Positions 52,223 to 62,809 of a DNA stretch of 64,000 bases are shown here, one piece after another; the stretch's first letter is position 1, and the number at the start of each line of letters is the position of its first letter. The position numbers and the translations under genes were made by a program. The notes beneath the pieces are model-generated. The model did no database searches, was not told where the DNA came from, and saw only the letters and a list, made by a program, of their open reading frames with translations. This DNA is from Pseudomonadota bacterium (GTDB taxonomy: Bacteria > Pseudomonadota > Alphaproteobacteria > Rhizobiales > Xanthobacteraceae): the NCBI GenBank assembly GCA_023404675.1, contig JAEYAW010000003.1, forward strand, positions 62,001 to 126,000, read 5' to 3'.

Positions 52223-53043
52223 CCGAACTCTCCGCCGTCACTGAAACCAAGGCCTTTCCGACGATGTCCATGGCCCCCGTGCCGGAGGCGACGCCGAAGG
52301 TCACGGTCCGCGACCTGAACTTCTATTACGGTCAGGCTCACGCGCTGAAGCACATCAACCTTGTGCTCGGGACCAACCGGGTGACAGCCTTCATCGGCCC
52401 GTCGGGCTGTGGCAAGTCCACGCTGCTGCGCATCTTCAACCGGATGTACGATCTCTATCCGGGCCAGCGCGCGGAAGGTCAGGTCCTGCTCGACAAGACC
52501 GACATTCTTGATCCGAAGATCGATCTCAACCTGCTCCGCGCCCGCATCGGCATGGTGTTCCAGAAGCCGACTCCGTTCCCGATGACGATCTATGACAACA
52601 TCGCGTTCGGTATCCGGCTCTATGAGAAGCTCTCGAAATCGGAGATGGATAATCGTGTCGAGGCCGCCCTGCGCGCCGGCGCGTTGTGGAACGAGGTCAA
52701 GGACAAGCTCAACGCCTCGGGCCTCAGCCTGTCGGGCGGCCAGCAGCAGCGTCTGTGCATCGCGCGCACGGTCGCCATCCGGCCGGAAGTGATTCTGTTC
52801 GACGAACCTTGCTCGGCGCTCGATCCGATCTCGACCGCCCGGATCGAGGAGCTCATCGCCGAACTGAAGGACAACTACACGATCGCGATCGTGACCCACA
52901 ACATGCAGCAGGCCGCGCGCGTGTCCGATTACACGGCCTTCATGTATCTCGGCGAATTGATCGAGTTCGACGCGACGAACAAGATCTTCACCTCGCCGTC
53001 CGACAGACGCACTCAGGACTATATCACGGGCCGCTTCGGCTGA
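52219..53043 (+). CDS. pstB: phosphate ABC ATPase PstB
   Basis: 274 residues. Walker [10 protein letters not shown] (60-68), signature [17 protein letters not shown], Walker [16 protein letters not shown] and the H-loop in [13 protein letters not shown]. The insert [35 protein letters not shown] segment is characteristic of PstB. The N-terminus may begin at Met16 or Met18 instead. It hydrolyses ATP to drive phosphate uptake and takes part in PhoR control. Confidence 0.97.
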   Translation: MTELSAVTETKAFPTMSMAPVPEATPKVTVRDLNFYYGQAHALKHINLVLGTNRVTAFIGPSGCGKSTLLRIFNRMYDLYPGQRAEGQVLLDKTDILDPKIDLNLLRARIGMVFQKPTPFPMTIYDNIAFGIRLYEKLSKSEMDNRVEAALRAGALWNEVKDKLNASGLSLSGGQQQRLCIARTVAIRPEVILFDEPCSALDPISTARIEELIAELKDNYTIAIVTHNMQQAARVSDYTAFMYLGELIEFDATNKIFTSPSDRRTQDYITGRFG

Positions 53044-53066
53044 CGCCGCCCTGTGGGAGATCAGAC

Positions 53067-53783
53067 ATGGCTTTTGAACATACGGCCAAGGCTTTTGACA
53101 GCGATCTGCAGGAGCTCACCCGGCTCGTGGCGGAGATGGGCGGACTGACGGAGCGGCAGATCGGCGACTCCGTCGATGCGCTGATCCGCCAGGATGCAGC
53201 GCTTGCGACGCGCGTCGTCGCGGACGATGCGCGCGTCGATCAGTTGCAGCGCGATATCGAGGAGCGGGTGGTGCTCACCATCGCCCGCCGGCAGCCGATG
53301 GCTGTCGACCTCCGCGAGATCATCGGCGCCATGCGCGTCGCAACCGATCTCGAACGGATCGGCGATCTGTCCAAGAATATCGCCAAACGGGTATCGTCGC
53401 TCGACAACGAGTTCCACCCCATGCCCCTGATGCGGGGCCTGGAGCACATGACCACGCTGGTCCAGTCGCAGGTGAAGGCCGTCCTCGACGCCTACGCCGC
53501 CCACGACCTCCCGGCGGCCATGGAAGTGTGGAAGGGCGATGAGGAAGTCGACGCGATCTGCACGTCTTTGTTCCGCGAACTTCTCACTTATATGATGGAA
53601 GATCCGCGGAATATTTCCTTCTGCATCCACATGATGTTCTGCGCCAAGAACATCGAGCGGATCGGCGATCACGCGACGAACATCGCTGAAACGGTGTTTT
53701 ATATGATCGAAGGGCAGGTTCTTTCCGACAAGCGCCCCAAAGGTGACATGACGTCTTTCACGGCGCCTGTGCCGCAGACCTGA
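53067..53783 (+). CDS. phoU: phosphate signalling protein PhoU
   Basis: 238 residues from ATG 53067, 23 bases after pstB. Two symmetrical three-helix halves contain the metal-binding PhoU motifs: ATDLERIGDLSKNIAKRV (about 92-109) and AKNIERIGDHATNIAETV (about 193-210). It binds manganese or magnesium and links the Pst transporter to PhoR to hold the kinase off when phosphate is sufficient. Confidence 0.97.
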   Translation: MAFEHTAKAFDSDLQELTRLVAEMGGLTERQIGDSVDALIRQDAALATRVVADDARVDQLQRDIEERVVLTIARRQPMAVDLREIIGAMRVATDLERIGDLSKNIAKRVSSLDNEFHPMPLMRGLEHMTTLVQSQVKAVLDAYAAHDLPAAMEVWKGDEEVDAICTSLFRELLTYMMEDPRNISFCIHMMFCAKNIERIGDHATNIAETVFYMIEGQVLSDKRPKGDMTSFTAPVPQT

Positions 53784-53790
53784 GGACAAG

Positions 53791-54492
53791 ATGGCCGCAC
53801 GCATTCTGGTGGTTGAGGACGAAGAGGCGCTGACGACCCTGCTGCGCTACAACCTCGACGCCGAGGGTTACGATGTCGAGACTGTCGGCCGGGGCGACGA
53901 AGCCGATACGCGCCTCAAGGAGCGTGTGCCCGATCTCGTGGTTCTCGACTGGATGCTCCCGGGTCTGTCAGGGATCGAGCTGTGCCGTCGTCTCCGGGCC
54001 CGCCCGGAGACGAAGCAACTGCCGATCATCATGCTCACGGCGCGTGGCGAGGAAAGCGAGCGGGTGCGGGGCCTTGCGACCGGCGCGGACGATTATATCG
54101 TCAAGCCGTTCTCGGTGCCCGAACTGCTGGCGCGCGTCCGCGGCCTGCTGCGCCGGGCCAGTCCCGAGCGGCTGGCCGACATCCTTGCTTATGGCGACAT
54201 CGAACTGGACCGCGAAAAGCGCCGTGTCGCGCGCTCCGGGCGGCCCATCGATCTTGGTCCGACGGAGTACCGGCTGCTTGAGTTCTTCATGGAGCATCCG
54301 GGCCGCGTCTTCAGCCGCGAACAGCTGCTCGACGGAGTCTGGGGCCGTGACATCTACATCGACGAGCGCACGGTCGACGTTCACATCGGCCGCCTGCGCA
54401 AGCTGCTCAATCTGGGCCGCGAACGCGATCCGATCCGCACGGTGCGTGGCGCCGGCTATGCGCTCGACGACCGCTTCGAGAAGACGGACTGA
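53791..54492 (+). CDS. phoB: phosphate regulon response regulator PhoB
   Basis: 233 residues with GAGGACAAG upstream. Receiver: Glu9-Asp10-Glu11, phospho-acceptor Asp53 in VVLDWMLPG, Thr-Ala-Arg in LTARGEE, and Lys in DDYIVKPFSVPEL. The winged-helix domain (about 135-230) has IDERTVDVHIGRLRKLLN and RTVRGAGYALD. It binds the Pho box ahead of pstS when phosphorylated by PhoR. It is the last gene of the run before a strong terminator. Confidence 0.97.
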   Translation: MAARILVVEDEEALTTLLRYNLDAEGYDVETVGRGDEADTRLKERVPDLVVLDWMLPGLSGIELCRRLRARPETKQLPIIMLTARGEESERVRGLATGADDYIVKPFSVPELLARVRGLLRRASPERLADILAYGDIELDREKRRVARSGRPIDLGPTEYRLLEFFMEHPGRVFSREQLLDGVWGRDIYIDERTVDVHIGRLRKLLNLGRERDPIRTVRGAGYALDDRFEKTD

Positions 54493-54554
54493 AGCTCGCG
54501 GGGCCGGGCGGCGGAACAGCCTCGCCGGCCCGTATCTTCGCCGGGCGGAAGGCG

Positions 54555-54599
54555 AAAAACGGAAAGGCCGGAGCCTCAGGCTCCGGCCTTTCCGTTTTT
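54555..54599. terminator. strong bidirectional terminator between phoB and gcrA
   Basis: AAAAACGGAAAGGCCGGAGCC, a TCA loop and its exact complement form a ~21-bp perfect stem with an A-run before and T-run after. It can end both phoB and the convergent gcrA transcripts. Confidence 0.93.
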
Positions 54600-54629
54600 A
54601 AGGTGTCAGCAACAGACCGGCGGGAGCCC

Positions 54630-55136
<507 letters not shown>

Positions 55137-55447
55137 GGCCCTGTTCCCTTCGCGCCCGGCGCGGCGATCTCGATCTGGCCGCGCGGCATCGGTTTCCAAA
55201 AATACCTGCGGGCAGAATCCCTTAACCCTCGCCGGCCGCGCAGTGAGCGCGCTTCGGCGTTACGCCTTTACCAAAGACCGAGAGGATCAAATCTGCCGCA
55301 CGAGATGTCGTATCCGACAAGGAAAACGCTACAATATGGCGTGACTCGCGCGCAAGAGTCCCCGAGTCCGCGTCCACATGTTCCAGCTTAAAAAGCAAAG
55401 AAATCGGCTTTTTGAGCGGTGTCTTCGCAATGTCATGCCCGTCGCCG

Positions 55448-55463
55448 ACATGCGTATGCATGT
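55448..55463 (+). promoter_or_regulatory. palindrome overlapping the argD -35 box
   Basis: ACATGC-GTAT-GCATGT is a perfect 6-bp inverted repeat whose last base is the first base of TTGACA. This is a typical place for a repressor or activator. No regulator can be named. Confidence 0.4.
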
Positions 55464-55490
55464 TGACAGCCGTTGGCCCAGCAATAGAAT
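55463..55490 (+). promoter_or_regulatory. sigma-70 promoter of argD
   Basis: Perfect TTGACA, a 16-base spacer and TAGAAT. The predicted start near 55497 gives a leader of about 145 bases before the argD ATG. Confidence 0.75.
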
Positions 55491-55498
55491 ATCCGCTC

Positions 55499-55548
55499 GT
55501 GCCGCCTGCGAAAGGCGGCACGTTTCGTTTCCGGGACAGGTTGTCCCG
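55499..55548 (+). promoter_or_regulatory. two stem-loops in the argD leader
   Basis: Stem 1: GTGCCGCCT, a five-base loop and AGGCGGCAC (55499-55521), with a T-richer stretch (GTTTCGTTTCC) after it. Stem 2: CGGGAC, AGGTT and GTCCCG (55532-55548). They begin almost at the predicted transcription start. Attenuation or mRNA stabilisation are possible roles. Confidence 0.5.
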
Positions 55549-55640
55549 CGTGAATGCCCCCGTTCCGCGAGACTGGTCTGCTCCGCAGACATGTCGCGGC
55601 GCGGGTCGCCGCCGTTTTTCGATGACTTGGTTGGACCACC

Positions 55641-56849
55641 ATGAGCCAGATCGCGCAGACCCATCTTTTGCCCGTATTCGCCCGAGCGGATCTGGCCTTT
55701 TCGCGCGGTGAAGGAGCCTGGCTGACCTCGACGGACGGCGAGCGTTATCTCGATTTCACCAGCGGTGTCGCCGTCAACGCGCTCGGCCACGCCCATCCGC
55801 ATCTCGTCGCGGCGCTGCAGGAGCAGGCCGGCAAGCTGTGGCACATGTCCAACCTGTTCAAGAGCCCGGACGGCGAGCGGCTCGCGGCGCGGCTGTGCGG
55901 GGCGAGTTTCGCGGATTTCGTGTTCTTCGCCAATTCCGGCGCGGAAGCCATGGAGTGCGCGATCAAGGTGACGCGCCACTATCATGCGTCGAAGGGCCAC
56001 CCCGAGCGCTACCGCATCATCACCTTCGAGGGCGCGTTCCACGGCCGGACGCTGGCGACGCTCGCCGCTGGCGGCCAGCAGAAATATCTCGAAGGCTTCG
56101 GCCCGCCGGTCGAGGGCTTCGATCAGGTGCCGCATGGCGATATCGAAGCCACCCGCAAGGCCATCGGCCCGCAGACGGCGGGCATCCTGATCGAGCCGTT
56201 GCAGGGCGAGGGCGGCGTGCGCTCCGCGCCGCAGTCCTTCTTCAAGGCGCTGCGCGAGCTGTGTGACCAGCACGGCCTGCTGCTGGTGTTCGACGAGGTG
56301 CAGACCGGCATGGGTCGCACCGGCGATCTGTTCGCCTACATGCATTGTGGCGTGACGCCGGACGTGATGGCGCTGGCCAAGGCGCTCGGCGGCGGCTTTC
56401 CGATCGGCGCGTGTCTCGCCACGCGCGAGGCGGCTGCAGGCATGACCGCGGGCACGCACGGCTCGACGTTCGGCGGCAATCCGCTGGCCGTTGCGGCGGC
56501 CAATGCCGTGCTCGACGTGATGCTGAAGCCGGGGTTCTTCGATCGCCTGCGCAAGATGTCGCTGGTCATGAAGCAGAAGCTGGCGTCCGTGGTCGACCGA
56601 TATCCCGACGTGGTGAGCCAGGTGCGCGGCGAGGGGTTGCTGCTTGGCGTCAAGGCTGTCGTCCCGTCGGCGGATCTGGTGGCGGCGATGCGTGACCAGA
56701 AGCTGCTCAGCGTCGGCGCGGGCGACAACGTCGTGCGTCTGCTGCCGCCGCTGATCGTGACCGAGGCGGAGATCGAGGAAGGCGTGCGCCGCTTCGAGCA
56801 GGCCTGCGCGGTGCTGTCGCAGCCGCGGATTCAGGGAGCGGTGGCATGA
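55641..56849 (+). CDS. argD: acetylornithine aminotransferase
   Basis: 402 residues, a class-III PLP aminotransferase. The PLP Lys is Lys247 in [14 protein letters not shown]; other features are [18 protein letters not shown] (about 95-112), FHGRT and [13 protein letters not shown]. The product converts N-acetylglutamate semialdehyde to N-acetylornithine with glutamate, and may also act on succinyldiaminopimelate. Its stop overlaps the argF start by four bases. Confidence 0.95.
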   Translation: MSQIAQTHLLPVFARADLAFSRGEGAWLTSTDGERYLDFTSGVAVNALGHAHPHLVAALQEQAGKLWHMSNLFKSPDGERLAARLCGASFADFVFFANSGAEAMECAIKVTRHYHASKGHPERYRIITFEGAFHGRTLATLAAGGQQKYLEGFGPPVEGFDQVPHGDIEATRKAIGPQTAGILIEPLQGEGGVRSAPQSFFKALRELCDQHGLLLVFDEVQTGMGRTGDLFAYMHCGVTPDVMALAKALGGGFPIGACLATREAAAGMTAGTHGSTFGGNPLAVAAANAVLDVMLKPGFFDRLRKMSLVMKQKLASVVDRYPDVVSQVRGEGLLLGVKAVVPSADLVAAMRDQKLLSVGAGDNVVRLLPPLIVTEAEIEEGVRRFEQACAVLSQPRIQGAVA

Positions 56850-57778
56850 GCGCTCCGCGGCATTTTCTCGACCTCAACGAACTGCCCACCATCGAGTTGC
56901 GCTCCATGCTGGACGCCGGCCTCGCCATGAAGGCGCGGCGCAAGGCGCGGCCGAACGCCGCCGATGGTGACAAGCCGTTGGTCGGCAAGACCCTGGCGAT
57001 GATCTTCGAGAAGCCGTCGACGCGCACGCGCGTGTCGTTCGACGTCGGGATGCGTCAGCTCGGCGGCGACGTCATCATGCTCACCGGGCAGGAAATGCAG
57101 CTCGGGCGCGGCGAGACCATCGCGGACACGGCGCGCGTGCTGTCGCGCTTCGTCGATGCGATCATGATCCGCATCCTCAATCACGACGCGCTGCTCGAAC
57201 TGGCGGCCAACGCCACCGTGCCGGTGATCAACGGCCTGACGCGGCGCTCGCATCCGTGTCAGGTGATGGCGGACCTGATGACGTTCGAGGAGCATCGCGG
57301 CCCGATCAAGGGCCGGACCGTGGCCTGGGTCGGCGACGACAACAACGTGCTGGCGTCCTGGGCGCATGCGGCCGAGCGCTTCCGTTTCGATCTGCGCGTC
57401 GCGACGCCGCCCGAACTTGCGCCGAAGAAGGCCTTCCGGGACTGGATCAAGGCGGTGGACGCGCCGATCGTCATCGGGACCGATCCGGAAGAGGCGGTGC
57501 GTGGCGTGGACTGCGTCGTGACCGACACCTGGGTCTCCATGGGCGACAAGGACAGCGAGCATCGGCACAACCTGCTGAAGCCGTATCAGGTCAACGCCAA
57601 GCTGATGTCGCTCGCCAGTCCCGACGCGCTGTTCATGCACTGCCTTCCGGCGCATCGCGGCGAGGAAGTCACCGACGAGGTGATGGACGGCCCGCAGTCG
57701 GTGGTGTTCGACGAGGCGGAGAACCGTCTGCACGCGCAGAAGGGGATTCTGGCCTGGTGTTTCGGAACGGTGGCGTAG
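56846..57778 (+). CDS. argF: ornithine carbamoyltransferase
   Basis: 310 residues. Carbamoyl-phosphate site STRTR (58-62) and the ornithine-site [11 protein letters not shown] (His265, Cys266) are intact, with [15 protein letters not shown] and [15 protein letters not shown]. It makes citrulline from ornithine and carbamoyl phosphate in the arginine pathway. It begins inside the argD stop, so argDF is one operon, as in many alphaproteobacteria. Confidence 0.97.
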   Translation: MSAPRHFLDLNELPTIELRSMLDAGLAMKARRKARPNAADGDKPLVGKTLAMIFEKPSTRTRVSFDVGMRQLGGDVIMLTGQEMQLGRGETIADTARVLSRFVDAIMIRILNHDALLELAANATVPVINGLTRRSHPCQVMADLMTFEEHRGPIKGRTVAWVGDDNNVLASWAHAAERFRFDLRVATPPELAPKKAFRDWIKAVDAPIVIGTDPEEAVRGVDCVVTDTWVSMGDKDSEHRHNLLKPYQVNAKLMSLASPDALFMHCLPAHRGEEVTDEVMDGPQSVVFDEAENRLHAQKGILAWCFGTVA

Positions 57779-57915
57779 GCCGGGCACTCGCTCCGGACCG
57801 TCTGCGTTCGGTGCGTGGCAGCCGCCCCTTTCGAGCGGCGGCCGGAGGCCCTAGATAGGGCCGATGAGATTCACCGCTTTTGCTGTTTCACTCCGACGCC
57901 GCGCGAGGCTGGCTC

Positions 57916-58899
57916 ATGACTGATCAAAGCCCGATCCGCGCCCCGTCGGCGACGCCTGTCGACGACGCCGTGCTGCCGTTCGAGGTCGCCCCGCTGGATT
58001 TGCGGGGGCGGCTGATCCGGCTCGGCCCCTCGCTCGACGACATTCTCGGCAAACACGCCTATCCGCAGCCGGTCGCCAAGCTGCTCGGCGAGGCCATCGT
58101 GCTGACGACGCTGCTGGGCTCGTCGGTGAAGTTCGAGGGCCGTTTCATTCTCCAGACCCAGACCGATGGGCCGGTCTCGCTGATCGTGGTCGATTATGCG
58201 GCTCCCGACCGGCTGCGCGGCTATGCCCGCTTCGACAAGGACCGTCTGACCGATGGCCTGACGCCGGGCCAGTTGCTCGGCAAGGGCCATCTGGCGATGA
58301 CCATCGATCAGGGGCCGCGGACCAACCGCTATCAGGGCATGGTGGCGCTGGACGGCGGCACGCTGGAAGATGCCGCGCACGAATATTTCCTGCGCTCGGA
58401 ACAGATTCCGACCCGCGTCCGGCTCGCCGTCGGCGAGGAGTTCCTTCGCGGCGGAGACGGACCGCGCCATGCCTGGCGCGGTGGCGGCATGCTGCTGCAG
58501 TTCCTGCCCAAGGCGCCGGAGCGCATGCGCCAGCCCGACCTCGATCCCGGCGACGCCCCTGAGGGCAGCACCCGGCATCTGGTTCCCGAGGACGAGGCCT
58601 GGGTCGAGGGCCAGTCGCTGGCCTCGACCATCGAGGACGTGGAACTGATCGACCCGGATCTGTCGGGCGAGCGGCTGCTGTTCCGTCTGTTCCATGAGCG
58701 CGGCGTGCGGGTGTTCGATCACCAGCCGATCCGGGCCAAATGCTCCTGCTCGCGCGAGGCGGTGGCGTCGATGCTGGCCAGCTTCCCGGCGCAGGACCGG
58801 GCCGACATGGTCAAGGACGGCCGGATTGTCGTAACATGCGAGTTCTGCAACTCGGTCTACGAGTTCTCGGCCGAGGAGGCTGGCGCGGAAGCCGAATAA
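57916..58899 (+). CDS. hslO: redox-regulated chaperone Hsp33
   Basis: 327 residues from ATG 57916; an in-frame start at 57880 adds 12 residues without homology. The N-terminal substrate-binding domain includes LGEAIVLTTLLGSSVKFEGRF and DDAPDRLRGYARF-like stretches. The zinc/redox switch is at the C-terminus: Cys-Ser-Cys in AKCSCSREAV, then VTCEFCNSVYEF (two more Cys). Oxidation releases zinc and activates holdase function. It follows argF at about 140 bases. Confidence 0.95.
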   Translation: MTDQSPIRAPSATPVDDAVLPFEVAPLDLRGRLIRLGPSLDDILGKHAYPQPVAKLLGEAIVLTTLLGSSVKFEGRFILQTQTDGPVSLIVVDYAAPDRLRGYARFDKDRLTDGLTPGQLLGKGHLAMTIDQGPRTNRYQGMVALDGGTLEDAAHEYFLRSEQIPTRVRLAVGEEFLRGGDGPRHAWRGGGMLLQFLPKAPERMRQPDLDPGDAPEGSTRHLVPEDEAWVEGQSLASTIEDVELIDPDLSGERLLFRLFHERGVRVFDHQPIRAKCSCSREAVASMLASFPAQDRADMVKDGRIVVTCEFCNSVYEFSAEEAGAEAE

Positions 58900-59040
58900 G
58901 CTTCGCCGTACGGGCCGTCGTTCGCTGCGTGGAGGAATGCCGGCTGCCGGCCGGAGGCCTGCGCAATTCGGGGTTTCCTCCCGCCGGCCGCTGGGCTAGG
59001 TGAATTCTAAATTCTACGAACGTTTGTCAGGGACAGCGAA

Positions 59041-60873
59041 ATGCCCACCTACCGATCCCGAACCACGACGCATGGCCGCAACATGGCGGGCGCGCGCGGC
59101 CTGTGGCGCGCCACCGGGATGAAGGACGAGGATTTCGGCAAGCCGATCATCGCCATTGTCAATTCCTTCACCCAGTTCGTGCCGGGGCATGTCCACCTCA
59201 AGGATCTGGGCCAGCTGGTGGCGCGCGAGGTCGAGGCGGCGGGCGGCGTCGCCAAGGAGTTCAACACCATCGCGGTGGACGACGGCATCGCCATGGGCCA
59301 CGACGGCATGCTGTATTCGCTGCCGTCCCGCGAGATCATCGCGGACTCGGTCGAGTACATGGTTCAGGCGCATTGCGCCGACGCCATGGTCTGCATCTCC
59401 AACTGCGACAAGATCACGCCCGGCATGCTGATGGCGGCGCTGCGGCTGAACATTCCGGTGGTGTTTGTGTCGGGCGGCCCGATGGAGGCCGGCAAGGTCC
59501 GCCTCGACGGCCAGCAGAAGTCGCTCGACCTGATCGACGCCATGGTCGCGGCCGCCGACGACAAGGTGAGCGACGCCGAGGTGCAGACCATCGAACGCTC
59601 GGCCTGTCCGACCTGCGGCTCGTGCTCGGGCATGTTCACCGCCAATTCGATGAACTGCCTCACCGAGGCGCTCGGGCTCTCACTGCCCGGCAATGGCTCG
59701 GTGCTGGCGACCCATGCGGACCGCCGCCGCCTGTTCGTCGAGGCCGGGCACCTGATCGTCGATCTCGCGCGGCGTTATTACGAAGGCAACGACGAGCGCG
59801 TCCTGCCGCGCAATATCGCGACCTTCGCCGCGTTCGAGAACGCGATGACGCTCGATATCGCCATGGGCGGCTCGACCAACACGGTGCTGCATCTGCTCGC
59901 CGCGGCCTATGAGGGCGAGGTGAACTTCACCATGTCCGACATCGACCGGCTGTCGCGCAAGGTGCCGGTGCTGTGCAAGGTCGCGCCCGCCAAGTCCGAC
60001 GTCCACATGGAGGACGTGCATCGCGCCGGCGGCGTGATGGCGATCCTCGGCGAGCTGGATCGCGCGGGACTGCTCGACACCTCGGTGCCGAGCGTTCACG
60101 CCGAGACGCTCGGGCATGCGCTCGACCGCTGGGACGTCGTGCGGACCAGCAGCCGCACGGTGCAGGACTTCTATCGCGCGGCGCCGGGCGGCGTGCCGAC
60201 GCAGGTCGCGTTCTCGCAGGAGCGCCGCTACGACGACCTCGATCTCGATCGCAAGGGCGGCGTGATCCGCGATGCCGAGCACGCCTTCGCCAAGGACGGC
60301 GGTCTTGCGGTGCTCTATGGCAATCTCGCCGAGGAGGGCTGTATCGTGAAGACGGCGGGCGTCGACGAGTCGATCCTCAAGTTCTCCGGCCCGGCCCATC
60401 TGTTCGAGAGTCAGGACGACGCGGTGTCCGGCATCCTCACCGGCAAGGTGAAGGCGGGCGAGGTCGTGGTGATCCGCTACGAGGGGCCGCGCGGCGGCCC
60501 CGGCATGCAGGAAATGCTCTATCCCACGAGCTATCTGAAGTCGAAGGGGCTCGGCAAGGCCTGCGCGCTGGTGACGGACGGGCGCTTCTCCGGCGGCTCG
60601 TCCGGACTGTCGATCGGCCACGTCTCGCCGGAAGCGGCCGAGGGCGGCACCATCGGCCTCGTCGAGAGCGGCGACATGATCGACATCGATATCCCGAACC
60701 GCATCATCCAGCTCCGGGTTGACGACGCCACGCTGGCGGCCCGGCGGCAGGCGCGCGAGGAGGCGGGCTGGCATCCGGCGCAGCCGCGCAAGCGGAAGAT
60801 TTCCACCGCGCTCAGGGCCTATGCCGCGCTCACCACCAGCGCCGCCAAAGGCGCGGTCCGGCAGGTGCCGTAA
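59041..60873 (+). CDS. ilvD: dihydroxy-acid dehydratase
   Basis: 610 residues, the usual size. The iron-sulfur Cys residues are Cys122 in [10 protein letters not shown] and Cys195 in [10 protein letters not shown]. Other marks are [23 protein letters not shown] and the C-terminal [12 protein letters not shown]. It dehydrates dihydroxy-acids in valine, isoleucine and pantothenate synthesis. GGGACAG lies upstream of the ATG. The gene stands alone. Confidence 0.97.
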   Translation: MPTYRSRTTTHGRNMAGARGLWRATGMKDEDFGKPIIAIVNSFTQFVPGHVHLKDLGQLVAREVEAAGGVAKEFNTIAVDDGIAMGHDGMLYSLPSREIIADSVEYMVQAHCADAMVCISNCDKITPGMLMAALRLNIPVVFVSGGPMEAGKVRLDGQQKSLDLIDAMVAAADDKVSDAEVQTIERSACPTCGSCSGMFTANSMNCLTEALGLSLPGNGSVLATHADRRRLFVEAGHLIVDLARRYYEGNDERVLPRNIATFAAFENAMTLDIAMGGSTNTVLHLLAAAYEGEVNFTMSDIDRLSRKVPVLCKVAPAKSDVHMEDVHRAGGVMAILGELDRAGLLDTSVPSVHAETLGHALDRWDVVRTSSRTVQDFYRAAPGGVPTQVAFSQERRYDDLDLDRKGGVIRDAEHAFAKDGGLAVLYGNLAEEGCIVKTAGVDESILKFSGPAHLFESQDDAVSGILTGKVKAGEVVVIRYEGPRGGPGMQEMLYPTSYLKSKGLGKACALVTDGRFSGGSSGLSIGHVSPEAAEGGTIGLVESGDMIDIDIPNRIIQLRVDDATLAARRQAREEAGWHPAQPRKRKISTALRAYAALTTSAAKGAVRQVP

Positions 60874-60976
60874 GAGACCGGAGTGTCTAGACGGGAGCAT
60901 CTCTCGCGCCGAACGCTCCCTCTCCCCGGATGCGGGAGGGGCGGAGCCGGCGTTTCCATCCGATCCTGAAACGCGC

Positions 60977-61363
60977 CTAATTCAGCGTGCGGCGGAAGTC
61001 CGGGCTGTCGAGCGAGAAGGTCGGGATTTCGATCTCGAAGCGCTCGCCGCTCTCGCTCACCATCTGATAGTGCCCGCCCATGAAGCCGGAGGCGGTGGTG
61101 AGCGGCACGCCGCTGGTGTACTCGAACTGCTCTCCCGGGCCGAGCACGGGCTGCTCCCCCACCACGCCTTCGCCGCGGACCTCCTGCTGGCGTCCGGTCG
61201 CGTCGGTGATGACCCAGTGCCGCCGCTGCAACTGGACGGTTTCCCCGCCATTGTTGAGGATCACGATGGTGTAGGCCCAGAAGTACTGCCCCTTGTCGGA
61301 CCGCTCGGGCATGAAGCTCGGCTCGACGGTGACCTCGATCTGGCGGGTGGTAGCGCGATACAT
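60977..61363 (-). CDS. apaG: ApaG domain protein
   Basis: 128 residues from ATG 61363. The frame continues upstream to a TTG at 61519 without homology. Contains [57 protein letters not shown] and [10 protein letters not shown], diagnostic of ApaG, an Ig-like beta-sandwich fold of unknown exact role (linked to cobalt resistance in Salmonella corD). Convergent with ilvD. The start is well supported by the conserved N-terminus. Confidence 0.93.
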   Translation of the reverse strand: MYRATTRQIEVTVEPSFMPERSDKGQYFWAYTIVILNNGGETVQLQRRHWVITDATGRQQEVRGEGVVGEQPVLGPGEQFEYTSGVPLTTASGFMGGHYQMVSESGERFEIEIPTFSLDSPDFRRTLN

Positions 61364-61567
61364 GGGAACAAACCTGATAACGAAGGTGGCAGTATAGAGC
61401 GTCGCCGGCCAGCAACCAAATGACACAGGACGAGTTGCCGCAAGCCGGCAGCCTGTCCTATCGCCCTTTGAACATAGTTGTGATCTACCCGTCCTTCGGA
61501 AACTGTCAGAATCGCTCAAAGCCCACTCTCGCCGGGTGAACAGGAAACGTCAGACGGATTCGAGTGA

Positions 61568-62809
61568 ATGTCCTCGCTCGCCGAGCCCGCACCCCGGGCT
61601 GACCTCGCTTCACCCGCTCCCGTCAGGGACGACATTGCAGCTTTGACAGGAGGCGCGGACGGCCAGCGCGAGCTGCGCCTGGATCTGTTCCGGGGGATCG
61701 CGCTGTGGATGATTTTCATCAATCATCTGCCGACGAACGTTTTCACGTGGCTGACGACCCGCAACTACGGTTTCAGCGATGCCACCGAAATCTTCATTTT
61801 CATTTCCGGCTACACCGCCGCCCTGGTGTATGGCCGCGCGATGCGGCAGCAGGGTTTCGTACTCTCCAGCGCCCGCATCATCAGGCGCGTCTGGCAGATC
61901 TACGTGGCGCATATTTTTCTGTTCACGATCTATCTCGCCGAGATCGCCTATGTCGCACAGAGCTTCGAAAACCCGCTCTATGCCGAAGAAATGGGGATTC
62001 TTGATTTTCTGAAGCAGCCCGATGTCACGATCGTTCAGGCGCTGCTCTTGCGGTTCAAGCCGGTCAACATGGATGTGCTGCCGCTTTATATCGTGCTGAT
62101 GCTGTTCTTTCCGCCGATGTTGTGGCTGCTGTTGCGCAAGGCGGACCTCGCGCTTGGCCTGTCGGTTCTGCTCTATGTCGCGACGTGGCAGTTCGATCTG
62201 TATCTGTCCGCCTATCCGAGCGGCTTCTGGGTCTTCAATCCGTTTGCCTGGCAGGCGCTGTTCGTCTTCGGAGCCTGGTGCGCGCTCGGAGGTGCGCGGC
62301 GCATGCGCCGGCTGTTGTCGTCTCCCGTCACGTTATGGCTGGCGGCCGGCTACCTTGCGTTTGCGTTCTGCGTAACCATGACCTGGTTCGTTCCGCGCCT
62401 CGAATTCCTGATGCCGCGATGGCTCAACCTGTGGATGTATCCGATCAACAAGACCGACCTCGACATTCTGCGCTTCGTTCATTTCCTCGCGCTGGCGACG
62501 GTCGCCGTCTATCTCATTCCGACCGATTGGCCCGGGCTGAAATCGCGCTGGCTGCGACCTCTCGTCCTGTGCGGCCAGCATTCGCTCGAAATATTCTGCA
62601 TCGGCGTCTTCCTGGCCTTCGCCGGCCATTTCGTCCTGGCCGAATTTGGTGGCGGTGCGGCAATGCATTTCCTTGTCAGCGCGGCCGGGATCGTCATCAT
62701 GTCCTGCGCGGCATGGCTGTTTGCATGGTACAAAGGGGCCGCGGGCAAAGGTGGATCGCGCCGCGCTGGGCAGACAGCGCAGGTGGATCCGGCAGGAGGC
62801 GGGACATGA
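61568..62809 (+). CDS. opgC: OpgC-type membrane acyltransferase
   Basis: 413 residues with about ten hydrophobic segments. The beginning RELRLDLFRGIALWMIFINHLPTN (about 34-57) with the following SDATEIFIFISGYTAA is the signature of OpgC, which succinylates osmoregulated periplasmic glucans; the early Arg, Asp, His resemble acyltransferase-3 proteins. The stop overlaps the next gene by four bases. OpgC in this group is usually a single gene; the pairing with an SGNH-like protein is notable. Confidence 0.9.
   Translation: MSSLAEPAPRADLASPAPVRDDIAALTGGADGQRELRLDLFRGIALWMIFINHLPTNVFTWLTTRNYGFSDATEIFIFISGYTAALVYGRAMRQQGFVLSSARIIRRVWQIYVAHIFLFTIYLAEIAYVAQSFENPLYAEEMGILDFLKQPDVTIVQALLLRFKPVNMDVLPLYIVLMLFFPPMLWLLLRKADLALGLSVLLYVATWQFDLYLSAYPSGFWVFNPFAWQALFVFGAWCALGGARRMRRLLSSPVTLWLAAGYLAFAFCVTMTWFVPRLEFLMPRWLNLWMYPINKTDLDILRFVHFLALATVAVYLIPTDWPGLKSRWLRPLVLCGQHSLEIFCIGVFLAFAGHFVLAEFGGGAAMHFLVSAAGIVIMSCAAWLFAWYKGAAGKGGSRRAGQTAQVDPAGGGT

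Larger units (their letters stand above)
55137..55640. other. 504-bp divergent region between gcrA and argD
   Basis: No gene is confidently seen. It holds GANTC sites (55215, 55343, 55356, 55364), a weak AAAAAGC...GCTTTTT repeat (55390-55413), an ACATGC-GTAT-GCATGT palindrome (55448-55463), a clear sigma-70 promoter and two leader stem-loops. Confidence 0.7.

Noticed and set aside
59005..59011. TTCTAAA half of an ICE box upstream of ilvD
   Set aside because: Only one half matches; the other half agrees in about three of seven bases, as expected by chance.
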